A stretch of DNA of 64,000 nucleotides from Marinactinospora thermotolerans DSM 45154 (GCF_900167435.1 NZ_FUWS01000006.1:124001-188000); one strand, 5' to 3'. Shown: positions 33,427 to 41,799, numbered from the stretch's first letter. The notes: generated by a model not told the origin, from the sequence alone. A program made the numbers and translations.

Positions 33427-33990
33427 CTAGGCGAACAGACTTGCAGCGACCTCGCGCACCTCGGCAAGTCCGACACGGGCGCGCCCGTAGGCGATCGCGT
33501 TCGTCAACAGCACCAGGTACCGCCCCGTCTGCGGATGCAGGTACAGGCTGGTTCCGGTGAATCCGTGGTGGTAGACGAGGCCGCTGTCTGCGAGCAGCCA
33601 GGCAAGCCCGCGGTGCGTCGCCTGATCGACGCGTACAGCCGATTCCCACGACTCGCGCACGTAGGCACCGAACGCCGAGTCGGCGCTCCACGCTTGCAGG
33701 ATCACGCCCGCGTAGTCGGCGAGTCCATCGGCCGTGGCGAACACGCCCGCGTGTCCGGCCATACCGCCCAGGGTCGCGGCGTTCTCGTCATGCGTGGTCC
33801 CGTGGACAGGGTGACCGCCCGTGAGCCGACGCTCGGTCGGCGCCACCTGCGGGCCCCGTGCGAGCGGACCATAGGAGACACCGCTCACACCGGTCTCGCT
33901 CGTGTACTCCTCGAGGAGTTGCCCGAGCGTCGCCCCGCGCAGGCTTCGTGGGCTGGTCGCGGTCCTAGGCTCAGTCGCACGCCAGAGCAT
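33427..33990 (-). pseudogene. Truncated beta-lactamase-family serine hydrolase (C-terminal part)
   Basis: The frame keeps the C-terminal half of an EstB/class C-like hydrolase: VAPTERRLTGGHPVHGTTHDENAATLGGMAGHAGVFATADGLADYAGVIL, then GLAWLLADSGLVYHHGFTGTSLYLHPQTGRYLVLLTN. HHGFTGTS corresponds to the third active-site box (HTGxTG). The N-terminal half, including the catalytic SxxK and YxN motifs, is missing. Likeness stops near 33945, exactly where the right copy of the direct repeat begins. The fragment is therefore a remnant and not active as an enzyme. Confidence 0.75.
33945..33990 (+). repeat. Direct repeat, right copy
   Basis: Partner of 33161-33206 (starts TTCGTGGGCTGGTCGCGG). It sits at the point where the serine hydrolase remnant loses its N-terminal half. 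Confidence 0.6.
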
Positions 33991-34020
33991 GCGATCTCCC
34001 CCTGCCTTTACTCTGCCGAC

Positions 34021-34351
34021 GACCTCATGAGCTGGGACCTAGGGGTCGGCGACTTCGTGATCTTTCATCCGCGTATCCTCCACGGCGCCTCCGGCACCGG
34101 ACCGGATTCCGGAGGCAGGGCCTTTGTATCCCGCTGGATCGCGGACGGTGTGACGTTTGAGCCCGAGCACGCCGTGCTCCCGCTTTTGTGGAAGCACGGA
34201 CCGAAACCGGAGATCCGATCTCCGGCACCCTGTCCCCCAGGTGCTCCCCCACACCATCGAAAGCGAGTCAGCCTTGCGCTGGGAACATCCAGAAACTGAA
34301 GCCGAGGAGCGGTTCCTTGAAATCATCGACCTACTCCGAGAAAGGGAGTAG
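34021..34351 (+). pseudogene. Remnant of a phytanoyl-CoA dioxygenase (PhyH) family gene
   Basis: Only the C-terminal part is left: SWDLGVGDFVIFHPRILHGASG, with the second iron His and the partner of the 2-oxoglutarate Arg in GGRAFVSRW, then VTFEPEH. At about 34220 the frame shifts and continues as PQVLPHTIESESALRWE and EAEERFLEIIDLLRERE to a stop at 34351. The N-terminal HxD iron motif is absent. It is a decayed gene abutting the MFS transporter. Confidence 0.7.
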
Positions 34352-34385
34352 AGTGATATCCATTTGATTCACAGAAGAGGACCGC

Positions 34386-35624
34386 GTGAAGAATAATCCG
34401 AATCCCATCATCGACGTTCTGAAGATACCGAAGTTCAGAAGACTGATAGCCGCACGCTTTCTTGCACTATTGGGGAACGGAATAGCCCCGGTCGCACTCG
34501 CTTTCGGTATCCTAGCGACGGGCGGCTCAGGGGCGAGCATTGGGATTGTCGTCGCTGCTCGGGGATTCGCCCTACTACCAGGTCTGCTGTTCGGCGGGGC
34601 GCTCGCCGACCGGTTCTCCCGGACATCCATCATGGCCTGGTCCGATTCCGTCGCCGGACTGAGCGCACTCGCCACAGCCTACCTATTCGTGAGCGGCAGC
34701 GCCGAGACCTGGAATCTCGCCGCCATCCAGCTCCTCAACGGCGCAGCCGCGTCTTTTTTCATTCCGGCTTCACAAAGCGTCATGCCCATGATCGTTCCGG
34801 CCGAGAAACGACAGGCCGCGAACTCCCTGATGTCGCTGTCGATGCAGCTCGGTGTCATCATCGGCGCAACCGGTGCTGGGCTCATCGTGGCCAACCTGGG
34901 CGCCGGATGGGCCATGTCCGTCAACGCACTGACCTTCCTCCTCAGTGCCCTGTTGATCTCTCGGATGCTTCTCCCCGCCATCGCGTCAACCGGGGAGAGC
35001 ATGTTCCAGAGCATCCGCACCGGCTGGCGGGAGTTCTACTCACGGCGTTGGGTCTTCATCGTCGTGCTCCAATTCATGGTGATCATGGCAGCCGTCTACG
35101 CGACACTGAACGTCCTTGGTCCCCTCGCCGCCGATCTTCACCTCGACGGAGCGACGTCCTGGGGGTTCATTCTCTCCGCCAACTCCCTGGGCTACGTCCT
35201 GGGTGGCTTCATCGCACTGAGAATCAGGACGAAGTACCCGTTAAGGACCGCGGTGTTCATGACGCTGCTGTTCGCCGCGCCCAGCATCTTCCTGGCCATC
35301 GCCACCGGCAACACCTGGATCATCGCCCTCGGGGCGGTCATCAACGGCGTCGGCGCCACGGTCTTCAACGTCCTGTGGGACACGACGGTCCAGGAACGGG
35401 TACCCCCCCAGTACCTTTCCCGCGTCGCTTCCTACGATGCGCTCGGTTCACTAGCCGCGGTGCCGATCGGTACCGCCGCCGCCGGCTTCCTGTCAGAGGC
35501 CATCTCGCTGGATGTGGCCCTGTGGATCTGCAGCGCGGTCATCATCGTCTCAGGTGTCATCACGCTCTGTTTTCGGGAGGTCAGGACCCTCACCAGCGAA
35601 GAGGAGAATTTGTCGAAGACCTGA
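34386..35624 (+). CDS. MFS transporter (MFS_3 / transmembrane secretion effector type)
   Basis: 412 residues from GTG 34386, with AGAGGA upstream. It has about 12 membrane helices, a start FRRLIAARFLALLGNGIAPVALAFGIL, the loop-2 motif GALADRFSRTSIMAWSD and the repeat-region PQYLSRVASYDALGSLAAVPIGTAAAGFL, as in MFS_3 exporters. Codons are visibly less GC-rich than the neighbours and the gene lies among broken genes, both signs of transfer. Given the RiPP remnant beyond it, it may once have exported that peptide or given resistance. The frame appears intact. Confidence 0.88.
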   Translation: MKNNPNPIIDVLKIPKFRRLIAARFLALLGNGIAPVALAFGILATGGSGASIGIVVAARGFALLPGLLFGGALADRFSRTSIMAWSDSVAGLSALATAYLFVSGSAETWNLAAIQLLNGAAASFFIPASQSVMPMIVPAEKRQAANSLMSLSMQLGVIIGATGAGLIVANLGAGWAMSVNALTFLLSALLISRMLLPAIASTGESMFQSIRTGWREFYSRRWVFIVVLQFMVIMAAVYATLNVLGPLAADLHLDGATSWGFILSANSLGYVLGGFIALRIRTKYPLRTAVFMTLLFAAPSIFLAIATGNTWIIALGAVINGVGATVFNVLWDTTVQERVPPQYLSRVASYDALGSLAAVPIGTAAAGFLSEAISLDVALWICSAVIIVSGVITLCFREVRTLTSEEENLSKT

Positions 35625-35631
35625 TCCGGGG

Positions 35632-35821
35632 CGGGTACCGCAGTTGCACTACCGATCTCCAGCACTTTCGCCCCTGGGCGCACGTCGAGGCCGTCGAGGG
35701 TCGACGCGATCAACGTCGCCGCGGTCGTCTACGTGAGGAGTGACCCGTCGGGGTTGAGCGTGTAGGTGTCTTCGTCGACGGCCGACAGGGCAGCGGTCAC
35801 GTGGGAGCTGTACCGGGTCAT
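35632..35821 (-). pseudogene. Broken protein-isoaspartate-type (PCMT/PIMT) methyltransferase
   Basis: ATG 35821 overlaps the stop of the B2-like gene (ATGA). The first 30 codons (MTRYSSHVTAAL...DTYTLNPDGSLLT) run into an in-frame TAG at 35729-35731. The same frame then goes on as TTAATLIASTLDGLDVRPGAKVLEIGS, the SAM-binding motif I of PCMT enzymes, and loses likeness where GTGTGYSAAL should follow, near the MFS gene end. It therefore has one nonsense codon and a 3' truncation. PIMT homologues beside lasso-peptide B2 genes form aspartimide in known lasso peptides (for example from Thermobifida). Confidence 0.6.
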
Positions 35822-36207
35822 GGCGCCTTTCGGGTTCGGGTGATCACGGTGAACGGCCGGTCGGGTTCCACCTGTTCTCCAACAGGGATTCCCTCTGCCT
35901 CGGCCCAGGCGTGAGCGGCGTAGGGCGTCAGGCGAACGCCGATGCACCAATCGACCGACCGCCGCGTCAGTATTGTGGTCAGCGCGGCGACCAGGGAGTT
36001 TTCCAGGCAGGCGGCGCGCCCGGGGAACCAACGCGCGGCAGCCCGCACTGCGGCGACCGCGTCGGCCGCCTCGGTAACAACAGCGGCGGCGCGGGTACGG
36101 CGTTTGAGCGCGGCGAGAACCGCCAGGCTGTGCTTGAGCTGGAAACGCAGCAGCAGGACGGCACCCCAGAACCCGACTCCGAATCGGGGGTCGTCAGGCG
36201 GTACGTC
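35818..36207 (-). pseudogene. Lasso-peptide B2-type leader protease (5' end lost or unclear)
   Basis: In minus frame with stop at 35818, the protein reads FWGAVLLLRFQLKHSLAVLAALKRR... then FPGRAACLENSLVAALTTILTRRSVDWCIGVRLTPYAAHAWAEAEGIPVGE and PFTVITRT. The Cys in RAACLENS and the His in AAHAWAE are the B2 (transglutaminase-like, PF13471) catalytic pair, and WCIGVR..P..AHAW..A.G.PVGE is the family signature. No ATG or GTG start with a ribosome site is seen; upstream the frame overlaps the XRE gene. B2 removes the leader peptide during lasso maturation. No A, B1 or C gene is near. Confidence 0.7.
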
Positions 36208-36503
36208 GTCAGTGCTGTACGGACCGTCGGCAGCGCCTCGTGGGCGTCCCGTGTGATCGTCGTCGCTGAAAGCCGCTCCCCTCCCGTGAGCTCGGCCAGG
36301 TCCTGCACCTGGAGAACCTCAGCGAGTCGAAGCAACAGGGGAAGCCGAGGAACGCCGAGACGGCCGGTCTCTATCGCCCTCACCCACCCGGCCGAGCGGC
36401 CGACCAGACCGCCCACGACCGCGCGGGTCTGTCCGTTGCGTGTGCGGTAGAACTGCACGCGCTTCCCGAAACCGGCTGTTGTTGGCGGGGTATCGTTGGG
36501 CAT
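35979..36503 (-). pseudogene. XRE-type regulator, frameshifted after the HTH part
   Basis: From ATG 36503 the first ~105 residues are a normal XRE regulator: GFGKRVQFYRTRNGQTRAVVGGLVGRSAGWVRAIETGRL with the HTH (about 12-50), then LPLLLRLAEVLQVQDLAELTGGE and HEALPTVRTALTTYR. Such proteins are usually about 400 residues with a TPR-like tail. Here the frame after about 36190 is low-complexity Cys/Ser/Pro and runs antisense-like over the B2 frame, so it is a frameshift or deletion fusion. It may have been the regulator of the lost RiPP locus. Confidence 0.6.
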
Positions 36504-36614
36504 AGGCCCTGTCCCTTCCTGATCAGGTCGCACTATCAGGCTAAAGACAGGGCCTCGCCCTTGTAGGGAATCGGGTTCCGGTCCCTGGCCCACCCGTGGT
36601 GAACACGAGTGCGG

Positions 36615-37385
36615 CTACTTCGGCAGGGTGAGGATCTCGGCTCCGTCGTCGGTGATGGCGATCGTGTGCTCGCTGTGCGCCGTCCGGCAGCCCGTCGCGC
36701 TTCGGAGCGTCCACCCGTCGGCGTCGGTGACGAGCCTGGCGGTGTCCGCCATGACCCACGGTTCCAGTGCCAGCAGCAGCCCCGGGCGCAGCCGGTACCC
36801 ACGGCCGGGCCGTCCGGTGTTCGAGATGTGCGGGTCCTGGTGCATCGTCGATCCGATGCCGTGGCCTCCGAACTCGGTGTTGACCTGGTAGCCCGCCTCG
36901 CTGAGGACCGTGCCGATGGCGTGGGAGATGTCGCCGGTGCGGGCCCCGGGCCGGGCGGCGGCGATCCCCGCGGCCAACGCGCGTTCGGTCGCGCTGATCA
37001 GCGCGACGCTCTCCTGGGGCCTCGCGTCGCCCACGATGAAGCTGATGGCGGCGTCCGCGGCGACCCCGCCTTGGGAGACGGCGAGGTCGAGCGACAACAG
37101 GTCGCCGTCGGCGAGCGCGTAGTCGTAGGGCCGCCCGTGGAGCACGGCGTCGTTGACGCCCGTGCAGATGTAGTGGCCGAACGGGCCGCGGCCGAAGGAC
37201 GGCGCGTAGTCGACGTAGCAGGACACCGCCCCGGCCTCGACGATCATCGCCTTGGCCCACTGGTCGATCTCCAGCAGGTTCGTGCCGACCGTGCTGCGCC
37301 TCTTCAGTGTCTGCAGGATGTCGGCGACCAGGGCGCCCGTGTCCTTCGCCTGGGCCAGCTCGGCGGGTTTCAGGATCTCGATCAT
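36615..37385 (-). CDS. map: Type I methionine aminopeptidase
   Basis: 256 residues from ATG 37385. It removes the initiator Met. The five metal ligands are visible: Asp in LLSLDLAVS, Asp in AADAAISF, His in GGHGIGS, Glu in ALEPWVM, and Glu in AHSEHTIAI; the substrate His is in GPFGHYICTGVNDAVLHG. It is likely a second MAP beside the usual secY-linked copy. Its start is 65 bases from the divergent XRE gene, and the shared operator suggests joint control. Confidence 0.95.
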   Translation of the reverse strand: MIEILKPAELAQAKDTGALVADILQTLKRRSTVGTNLLEIDQWAKAMIVEAGAVSCYVDYAPSFGRGPFGHYICTGVNDAVLHGRPYDYALADGDLLSLDLAVSQGGVAADAAISFIVGDARPQESVALISATERALAAGIAAARPGARTGDISHAIGTVLSEAGYQVNTEFGGHGIGSTMHQDPHISNTGRPGRGYRLRPGLLLALEPWVMADTARLVTDADGWTLRSATGCRTAHSEHTIAITDDGAEILTLPK

Positions 37386-37413
37386 GCGGCGTCTCCTCAC
37401 GGGACCGATAACT

Positions 37414-37437
37414 ATACCGGTCATATTATCCCGGTAT
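37414..37437. promoter_or_regulatory. Operator ATACCGG-N10-CCGGTAT between map and XRE genes
   Basis: Perfect 7-base arms with a 10-base spacer (TCATATTATC) fill most of the 65-base divergent promoter region, the only A/T-rich spot around. It probably overlaps both promoters and binds the XRE protein encoded at 37451. Confidence 0.6.
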
Positions 37438-37450
37438 TACAATCGGATCC

Positions 37451-37753
37451 ATGGTCAGGTTGCCGCTCACTCCCGCAGAGATCGAACGCGGACAGCGCCT
37501 CGGCGCCCTCCTACGTCGCGCCAGGGGGGAGCGCTCGATGCTCGATGTCGCGCTCGACGCGCGCGTCTCACCCGAGACCCTCCGCAAGATCGAGTCGGGT
37601 CGCGTGGCCACCCCCGCCTTTCCGACCATCGCGGCGATCGCCGATGTCCTTGGCCTCTCCCTTGACGCGGTGTGGGCCGAGATCAACCGGTCCGAACCCG
37701 GCGGCGAACCGACCACCTCCGGTCACGGCGCGCGCGAGCGGCTGCCCTCCTAA
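37451..37753 (+). CDS. XRE-family HTH regulator
   Basis: 100 residues. The HTH spans about 13-70: RLGALLRRARGERSMLDVALDARVSPETLRKIESGRVATPAFPTIAAIADVLGLSLDAVWAEI. A short disordered tail follows. It is divergent from map with an inverted repeat between them, so it likely regulates both genes. The pairing of an XRE regulator with a MAP paralogue recurs in actinomycetes. Confidence 0.88.
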   Translation: MVRLPLTPAEIERGQRLGALLRRARGERSMLDVALDARVSPETLRKIESGRVATPAFPTIAAIADVLGLSLDAVWAEINRSEPGGEPTTSGHGARERLPS

Positions 37754-37865
37754 GCCTCGGACCCGCGGTCGCGTCGGAGATCGCGGGAGGAGAGGACCGG
37801 GCACGGCGCCCCGGCACGCCACCAGGCCGGCCCCGCCATGAGCAGGCCAAGGGCCCGTGGAGCGG

Positions 37866-38498
37866 TCACCCCTCGCCCGGCGCCCGCGCCCCCGCGAGGT
37901 GGCGCCGCGCGGACGGCGCGCACAACAGCGCGAACGCCGTCCAGCAGCCGACCGCGGCCACCCCTGCCGCGAACACCCCCGCTCCGGCGCCGAGGAACAC
38001 GAGAGCGGCAAGGGCCACTCCCCCCAGAACGCCCTCGAACACCACGGACCAGATCCACGCCCTGAAACACCGGCGGCGAAGCCGGGCGGCGAGGAGCAGG
38101 GCCGGCACCGCGACTCCCAGGCAGACCAGGGAACCGACCGCCGCCACGATGGCGACGCCGGCCCCCACCGCCATGGGGCCGGGCCCCAGGTAGTCGTCCT
38201 CCAACGGGACCGTGGACGCCTCCAGCCCCGCCACGACCGCCGCCACCAGGAGGCCGGCCCCCGCCAGGCAGCACAGGAGACCCTGCGCGGCCATGATCAC
38301 CCGCGCCACCACCAGGGGAACGGGGACCGGGCCGGAACGGACCTCCGGAGGCGGCGCGGGCGCGCCGGCGTCCCGGCCGGACGGCGTCCGCCCATCGTGG
38401 ACCGGACCCCCGGGGGCGGCGCCGCTGGGATTTTGGCCGGGACCTGCGGGAACGTCGCGTTGCGACGGACGGGAACGAGCCGGACGCGAGACGGACAT
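37866..38498 (-). CDS. Four-helix membrane protein with Pro-rich N-terminus
   Basis: 210 residues from ATG 38498 (MSVSRPARS). The first 70 residues are Pro/Gly/Ala-rich and disordered. Four membrane helices follow (VARVIMAAQGLLCCLAGAGLLVAAVV; AVGAGVAIVAAVGSLVCLGVAVPALLLA; WIWSVVFEGVLGGVALAALVFLG; GVFAAGVAAVGCWTAFALL). It is a DUF-type actinobacterial membrane protein of unknown function. It converges with the XRE gene. Confidence 0.7.
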   Translation of the reverse strand: MSVSRPARSRPSQRDVPAGPGQNPSGAAPGGPVHDGRTPSGRDAGAPAPPPEVRSGPVPVPLVVARVIMAAQGLLCCLAGAGLLVAAVVAGLEASTVPLEDDYLGPGPMAVGAGVAIVAAVGSLVCLGVAVPALLLAARLRRRCFRAWIWSVVFEGVLGGVALAALVFLGAGAGVFAAGVAAVGCWTAFALLCAPSARRHLAGARAPGEG

Positions 38499-38785
38499 CG
38501 TCGGTGCTCCGATCTTCGGGACCTGACCGCGGGCGGTCCTCACCACGGGTCTCGGCCGGGCCATGACCTGCCGGGCAGACCACCCTTCGCCCACGCCCCC
38601 CTCGCTTCGGGAACCCCTCGATGACTACAGTGAGCGACTGCTATATTCCTCACAGTGACGAGGTCGGCGGAAACGCGGACCAGCCTCCCCTCCCACAACC
38701 CACGCGTGCCCCCGACCGGCCGCCACTCCCCGGGCACGCCCCACCCGGTCGCGAGGGCGCGCACGCCCATCGGAGGTCATGTCCC

Positions 38786-39376
38786 ATGCAGGTTTCGAGC
38801 CCCAACCCGCTCGACGAGCTTCGCGTCCAACGCGATCGGCTGGCCGGCCCCCTCACGGGCCGGCGCGCTCCCAGCACCGACTCGCACGAGCGGATCGTCG
38901 AGGCGCTGGACCAGCTCCTCACCGCCTGCCTCCTCGACCCACCCGCACCCCACGCCCACGACCCGCGCCACCGTCTCCTCGACGCCGTGCTGGAACTGTG
39001 CCGGCGGATCCCCGAACCGGACTCCCGCGACGGCGAGGGGGACGACCACCTTCTCGACCATCTCATCCTCCTGGTCGATCAGATCCTGGCCGCCTCCCGC
39101 ACCGACCGCGCCGGGACGGCGTTCACGCGGCGGGTGAGCGCCCAGCGTCTGCGGGTGGCCCTGGGGCCGGTCGTGAAGGCCGGCCGCCCCCATCCGACGG
39201 TCCTGCGTCTGGTCACGCTGGCCGACGAACTCTCAGCCTGCCGAGACCAGGGCGTCCCCACGGGTGGGACAGCGGCCACCCGGACATCGGAGACCCGGGT
39301 CGCCGACATCGGGATCACGGGCCTGGGCCGGCGCGTGACGACGGCGGGTCAGGCCAGTGGCTGGCAGACCACCTGA
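38786..39376 (+). CDS. Unknown helical protein
   Basis: 196 residues from ATG 38786 with CGGAGG upstream. Helical segments (HERIVEALDQLLTACLLD; HRLLDAVLELCRRIPEPDSRDGEGDDHLLDHLILLVDQILAASR; VSAQRLRVALGPVVKAG; PTVLRLVTLADELSAC) suggest a small alpha-helical bundle. No family is recognised. The 300 bases upstream hold a possible -10 TATATT at 38642. Coding bias supports a real gene. Confidence 0.6.
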   Translation: MQVSSPNPLDELRVQRDRLAGPLTGRRAPSTDSHERIVEALDQLLTACLLDPPAPHAHDPRHRLLDAVLELCRRIPEPDSRDGEGDDHLLDHLILLVDQILAASRTDRAGTAFTRRVSAQRLRVALGPVVKAGRPHPTVLRLVTLADELSACRDQGVPTGGTAATRTSETRVADIGITGLGRRVTTAGQASGWQTT

Positions 39377-39473
39377 CACCCCACCGGGCCGTCGTACACC
39401 GGTTTCCCCCCGGTCGGGGCCGGATCCGATCCGGGGACGTGCGTGCCCGTCCCGGTGACGTTGATGTCACCGA

Positions 39474-40085
39474 TCAGGCATCCTCCCGGCTTCCCGATCC
39501 CCCCACCTCCACGTCGACGCCGGAAACATCGTCCACCACAGCCGGAGCCCCGGGATCGGCCGCGGGCTGTCCCGCGCCATCGGCTCCCTCCACCACCCCG
39601 CCCGGGTCTTCCGCCGTGGCGGCCGGTTGTCCCGTGCCGGGGTCCGCCGAGACGGCCGCGGGCTGTGCCGCCTCGACCTCCTCGGGGGCGTCTCCGGGCT
39701 GCCCCGCCCCGCCCGGGTCCGGCGCCGCGCCCCCGGGAGTGCCGCCCGCCGCTTCGGGCTTCCCGGCCGGAGACGGGGTGACGGCACCCGGATCCCCCGT
39801 TGCCTGCGGTTCGGTGACGACGCAGCCCGCGTTGGCACTCACCAAGCCTTCGCGGCCGTCACCCCACCTGACCAGGTAGGTGATACCGCGCTCCCCCTTG
39901 CTCACGCCGATGATCTCCCCCTTGTGGATCTGCCCGGTGAAGGAACAGGAACAGTGGATCATGTCCCCCACCCCTCCCCCCGAAGCCGGGGACGCGGCCC
40001 CCATCGTCACCGTCATCGCCCCGATGACCATCCCCATGGTCAGCACGCGACGTAGCTCCATGACGCCCACCTTCTTCACCGACAC
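39474..40085 (-). CDS. Secreted protein with DUF1918-like beta barrel and acidic Pro/Gly tail
   Basis: 203 residues from GTG 40085; a GTG two codons on and ATG 40061 are alternatives after AAAGGGGGC. The signal peptide is MELRRVLTMGMVIGAMTVTMGAASPAS. The domain DMIHCSCSFTGQIHKGEIIGVSKGERGITYLVRWGDGREGLVSANAGC is an SH3-like barrel close to DUF1918 (YLVRWDDGHEGL), with three Cys. The last 110 residues are an acidic, disordered Pro/Gly/Ala-rich tail (PGTGQPAATAEDPGG-like repeats). It is exported; the role is unknown. Confidence 0.72.
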   Translation of the reverse strand: MSVKKVGVMELRRVLTMGMVIGAMTVTMGAASPASGGGVGDMIHCSCSFTGQIHKGEIIGVSKGERGITYLVRWGDGREGLVSANAGCVVTEPQATGDPGAVTPSPAGKPEAAGGTPGGAAPDPGGAGQPGDAPEEVEAAQPAAVSADPGTGQPAATAEDPGGVVEGADGAGQPAADPGAPAVVDDVSGVDVEVGGSGSREDA

Positions 40086-40448
40086 CGCCCCCTTTCAGAC
40101 GATGCCTCACGACGCCGGACCGATTACCTACAGTGACGAAGTGGACGCATTTATTTGCGCTAGGTAGTCAATTCCTTGCTGCGGCCATTCCTCCAAAAAC
40201 AAGAAAGCCGCTCATTTTCGCCTTTTCCCCTCCGCTCACCACGCTCCCCCTCCCTCTCCAGACGATCCCTCGACGACGCGAAGGAGACGCGCGACCTCTC
40301 GAACGCACGAGGAGCACACATGAGAAGTTTTAGAACATCCTCGGGTTTTTGCTGTCCAAGGCGCTGTGGGACACGACCCGACGGCGGACCGGCCCGCCCC
40401 TTCCCCCGGGGGCGGGGCGCGAGGAGCGGGCCGCGACGTCCCAGGGGG
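40086..40448. other. A/T-richer intergenic region
   Basis: 363 bases between two same-strand secreted-protein genes. It holds a possible promoter element TACAGTGACGAAG near 40130 but no gene. Frames there lack domains or ribosome sites. Confidence 0.4.
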
Positions 40449-41027
40449 TCACGGCCGCGTCAGCGGCGAGAAACGCGAATCGCCCGCGGCGGGGTCCACG
40501 CAGATCCGATCGGCCCCCCGCGTCGGGACGTACTCCGCCCCCTCGTCATTGCGGAAGAAGAGGTGGACGCCGGCCACCTCGACCGGGTCGCACTCCCCCG
40601 GATCGCGTCCGTCCGGATCGGGTTTGGCAACGGTCAGCCGGGCCGCCTCGCCGGGGAAGAGCGCGAACGGATCACCTCCCGCGCCATCACGCACCCCGGG
40701 CGCGCCGATCGGGTTGCCCTCGGAGTCGCCCCAGTACATGGCGGCGAGGTCGCCGTACATGACGCACGCCTCGTCGTCGTAGGGGGTTCTGGGCGGGAGC
40801 TTGACGATCTCGAAATCGATGTGGGTGGTCCCGTCCACCGTGCGCCTGCCGACCTCGTCGACCTCCAGCACCGCGGCGGTACAGTCGGCCACGCTCAACG
40901 GGGCGCTCACGGGTCCCGCCGCGAGCGCGTTCGTCGCCCCCGCCGTCACCAGGACGGTCGAGGTGGCACCCACCAGCAGGGCCGTACCGGTCACGCGAGA
41001 ACGGGACATGGGGGTCTTCTCGGACAT
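40449..41027 (-). CDS. Secreted DUF4232 protein
   Basis: 192 residues from ATG 41027 with GGAGGGG upstream. The signal peptide is RVTGTALLVGATSTVLVTAGATNALAA. The DUF4232 pattern follows: SVADCTAAVLEVDEVGRRTVDGTTHIDFEIVKLPPRTPYDDEACVMYGDLAAMYWGDSEGNPIG, then FALFPGEAARLTV, CDPVEVAGVHLFF and ICVDP. Four Cys are likely in two disulfides. Extracellular; function unknown. Confidence 0.85.
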   Translation of the reverse strand: MSEKTPMSRSRVTGTALLVGATSTVLVTAGATNALAAGPVSAPLSVADCTAAVLEVDEVGRRTVDGTTHIDFEIVKLPPRTPYDDEACVMYGDLAAMYWGDSEGNPIGAPGVRDGAGGDPFALFPGEAARLTVAKPDPDGRDPGECDPVEVAGVHLFFRNDEGAEYVPTRGADRICVDPAAGDSRFSPLTRP

Positions 41028-41508
41028 GTTTCCCCTCCGGGGGCCGTCGTCCTTCGTCTGCCATCCTGACGCCGGCCGCCCCCACGGGGTTGCCCCTCGA
41101 ACGCGGCCTGGACCCGCTCCGCCCTTCCGACCTGCCCGTCCTATCGGCCGGTCGGCCGCGTTCCCCTCCTCACGGACCAGCCGAAACCAATATCCCCGCA
41201 TGTCACAAATCCGATAATCACCCTCTGTAGGGGTGAGGTGACTAGTTTCGGCCTAGGCAATGGCCCAGCTGGGCCATATCGAAAATGGGCCTAATGGGGC
41301 CTGTTGGCTGTGCACGGTGAGCCGTAATTTCATCACCAGCGGCAACGAGGAAGGCCGCGTCGCAACGGTCATGACCCCCACGGCCGGACGCCCCCGTCCG
41401 GTTCGTCTTCCTTTCCCGACGCCCGCCCCTCGACGCCGCATGCCGACGACCGCGCCCGTCGGCAGGAACACCACAACACAACACATGCTGATCTTGGGAG
41501 TGGGGCAC
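41028..41508. other. Long upstream region of the whiB-type gene
   Basis: A 481-base divergent gap. It holds TCACCC-N6-GGGTGA-type repeat (about 41218-41236) and the perfect 18-bp palindrome ATGGCCCAGCTGGGCCAT (41260-41277). A long regulatory leader is typical of wbl genes. No other gene is supported. Confidence 0.5.
41260..41277. promoter_or_regulatory. 18-bp palindrome upstream of whiB-type gene
   Basis: ATGGCCCAG followed directly by its complement CTGGGCCAT, 230 bases before the start codon. It is a candidate operator or leader hairpin. Confidence 0.4.
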
Positions 41509-41799
41509 ATGTGGAACACCAATTGGGCCAACGAAGGGGCGTGTCGGGGGTCCGATCCCGACGCGCTCTTCGTCCAGGGAGCCGCGCAGAACCGAGCCAA
41601 ACTCATCTGCCGGGGCTGCCCGGTACGTACCGAGTGCCTGGCCGACGCATTGGACAACCGGGTCGAGTTCGGTGTCTGGGGAGGGATGACCGAACGCGAA
41701 CGCCGTGCCCTGCTACGCCGCAGGCCCGAGGTGAAGTCGTGGCGTGACCTCCTGGAGGGCGCCCGCGAGCAGTACGAACAGTCGCGACAGCCCGCCTGA
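41509..41799 (+). CDS. WhiB-family transcriptional regulator
   Basis: 96 residues from ATG 41509 with GGGAGTGGGG upstream. The four iron-sulfur Cys are in GACRGSDPDALF and LICRGCPVRTECL, followed by the turn GVWGGMTERERRALLRR, all diagnostic of Wbl proteins, which bind a 4Fe-4S cluster and sigma factor region 4. Its length is like WhiB/WblE. It stands alone. Confidence 0.95.
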   Translation: MWNTNWANEGACRGSDPDALFVQGAAQNRAKLICRGCPVRTECLADALDNRVEFGVWGGMTERERRALLRRRPEVKSWRDLLEGAREQYEQSRQPA

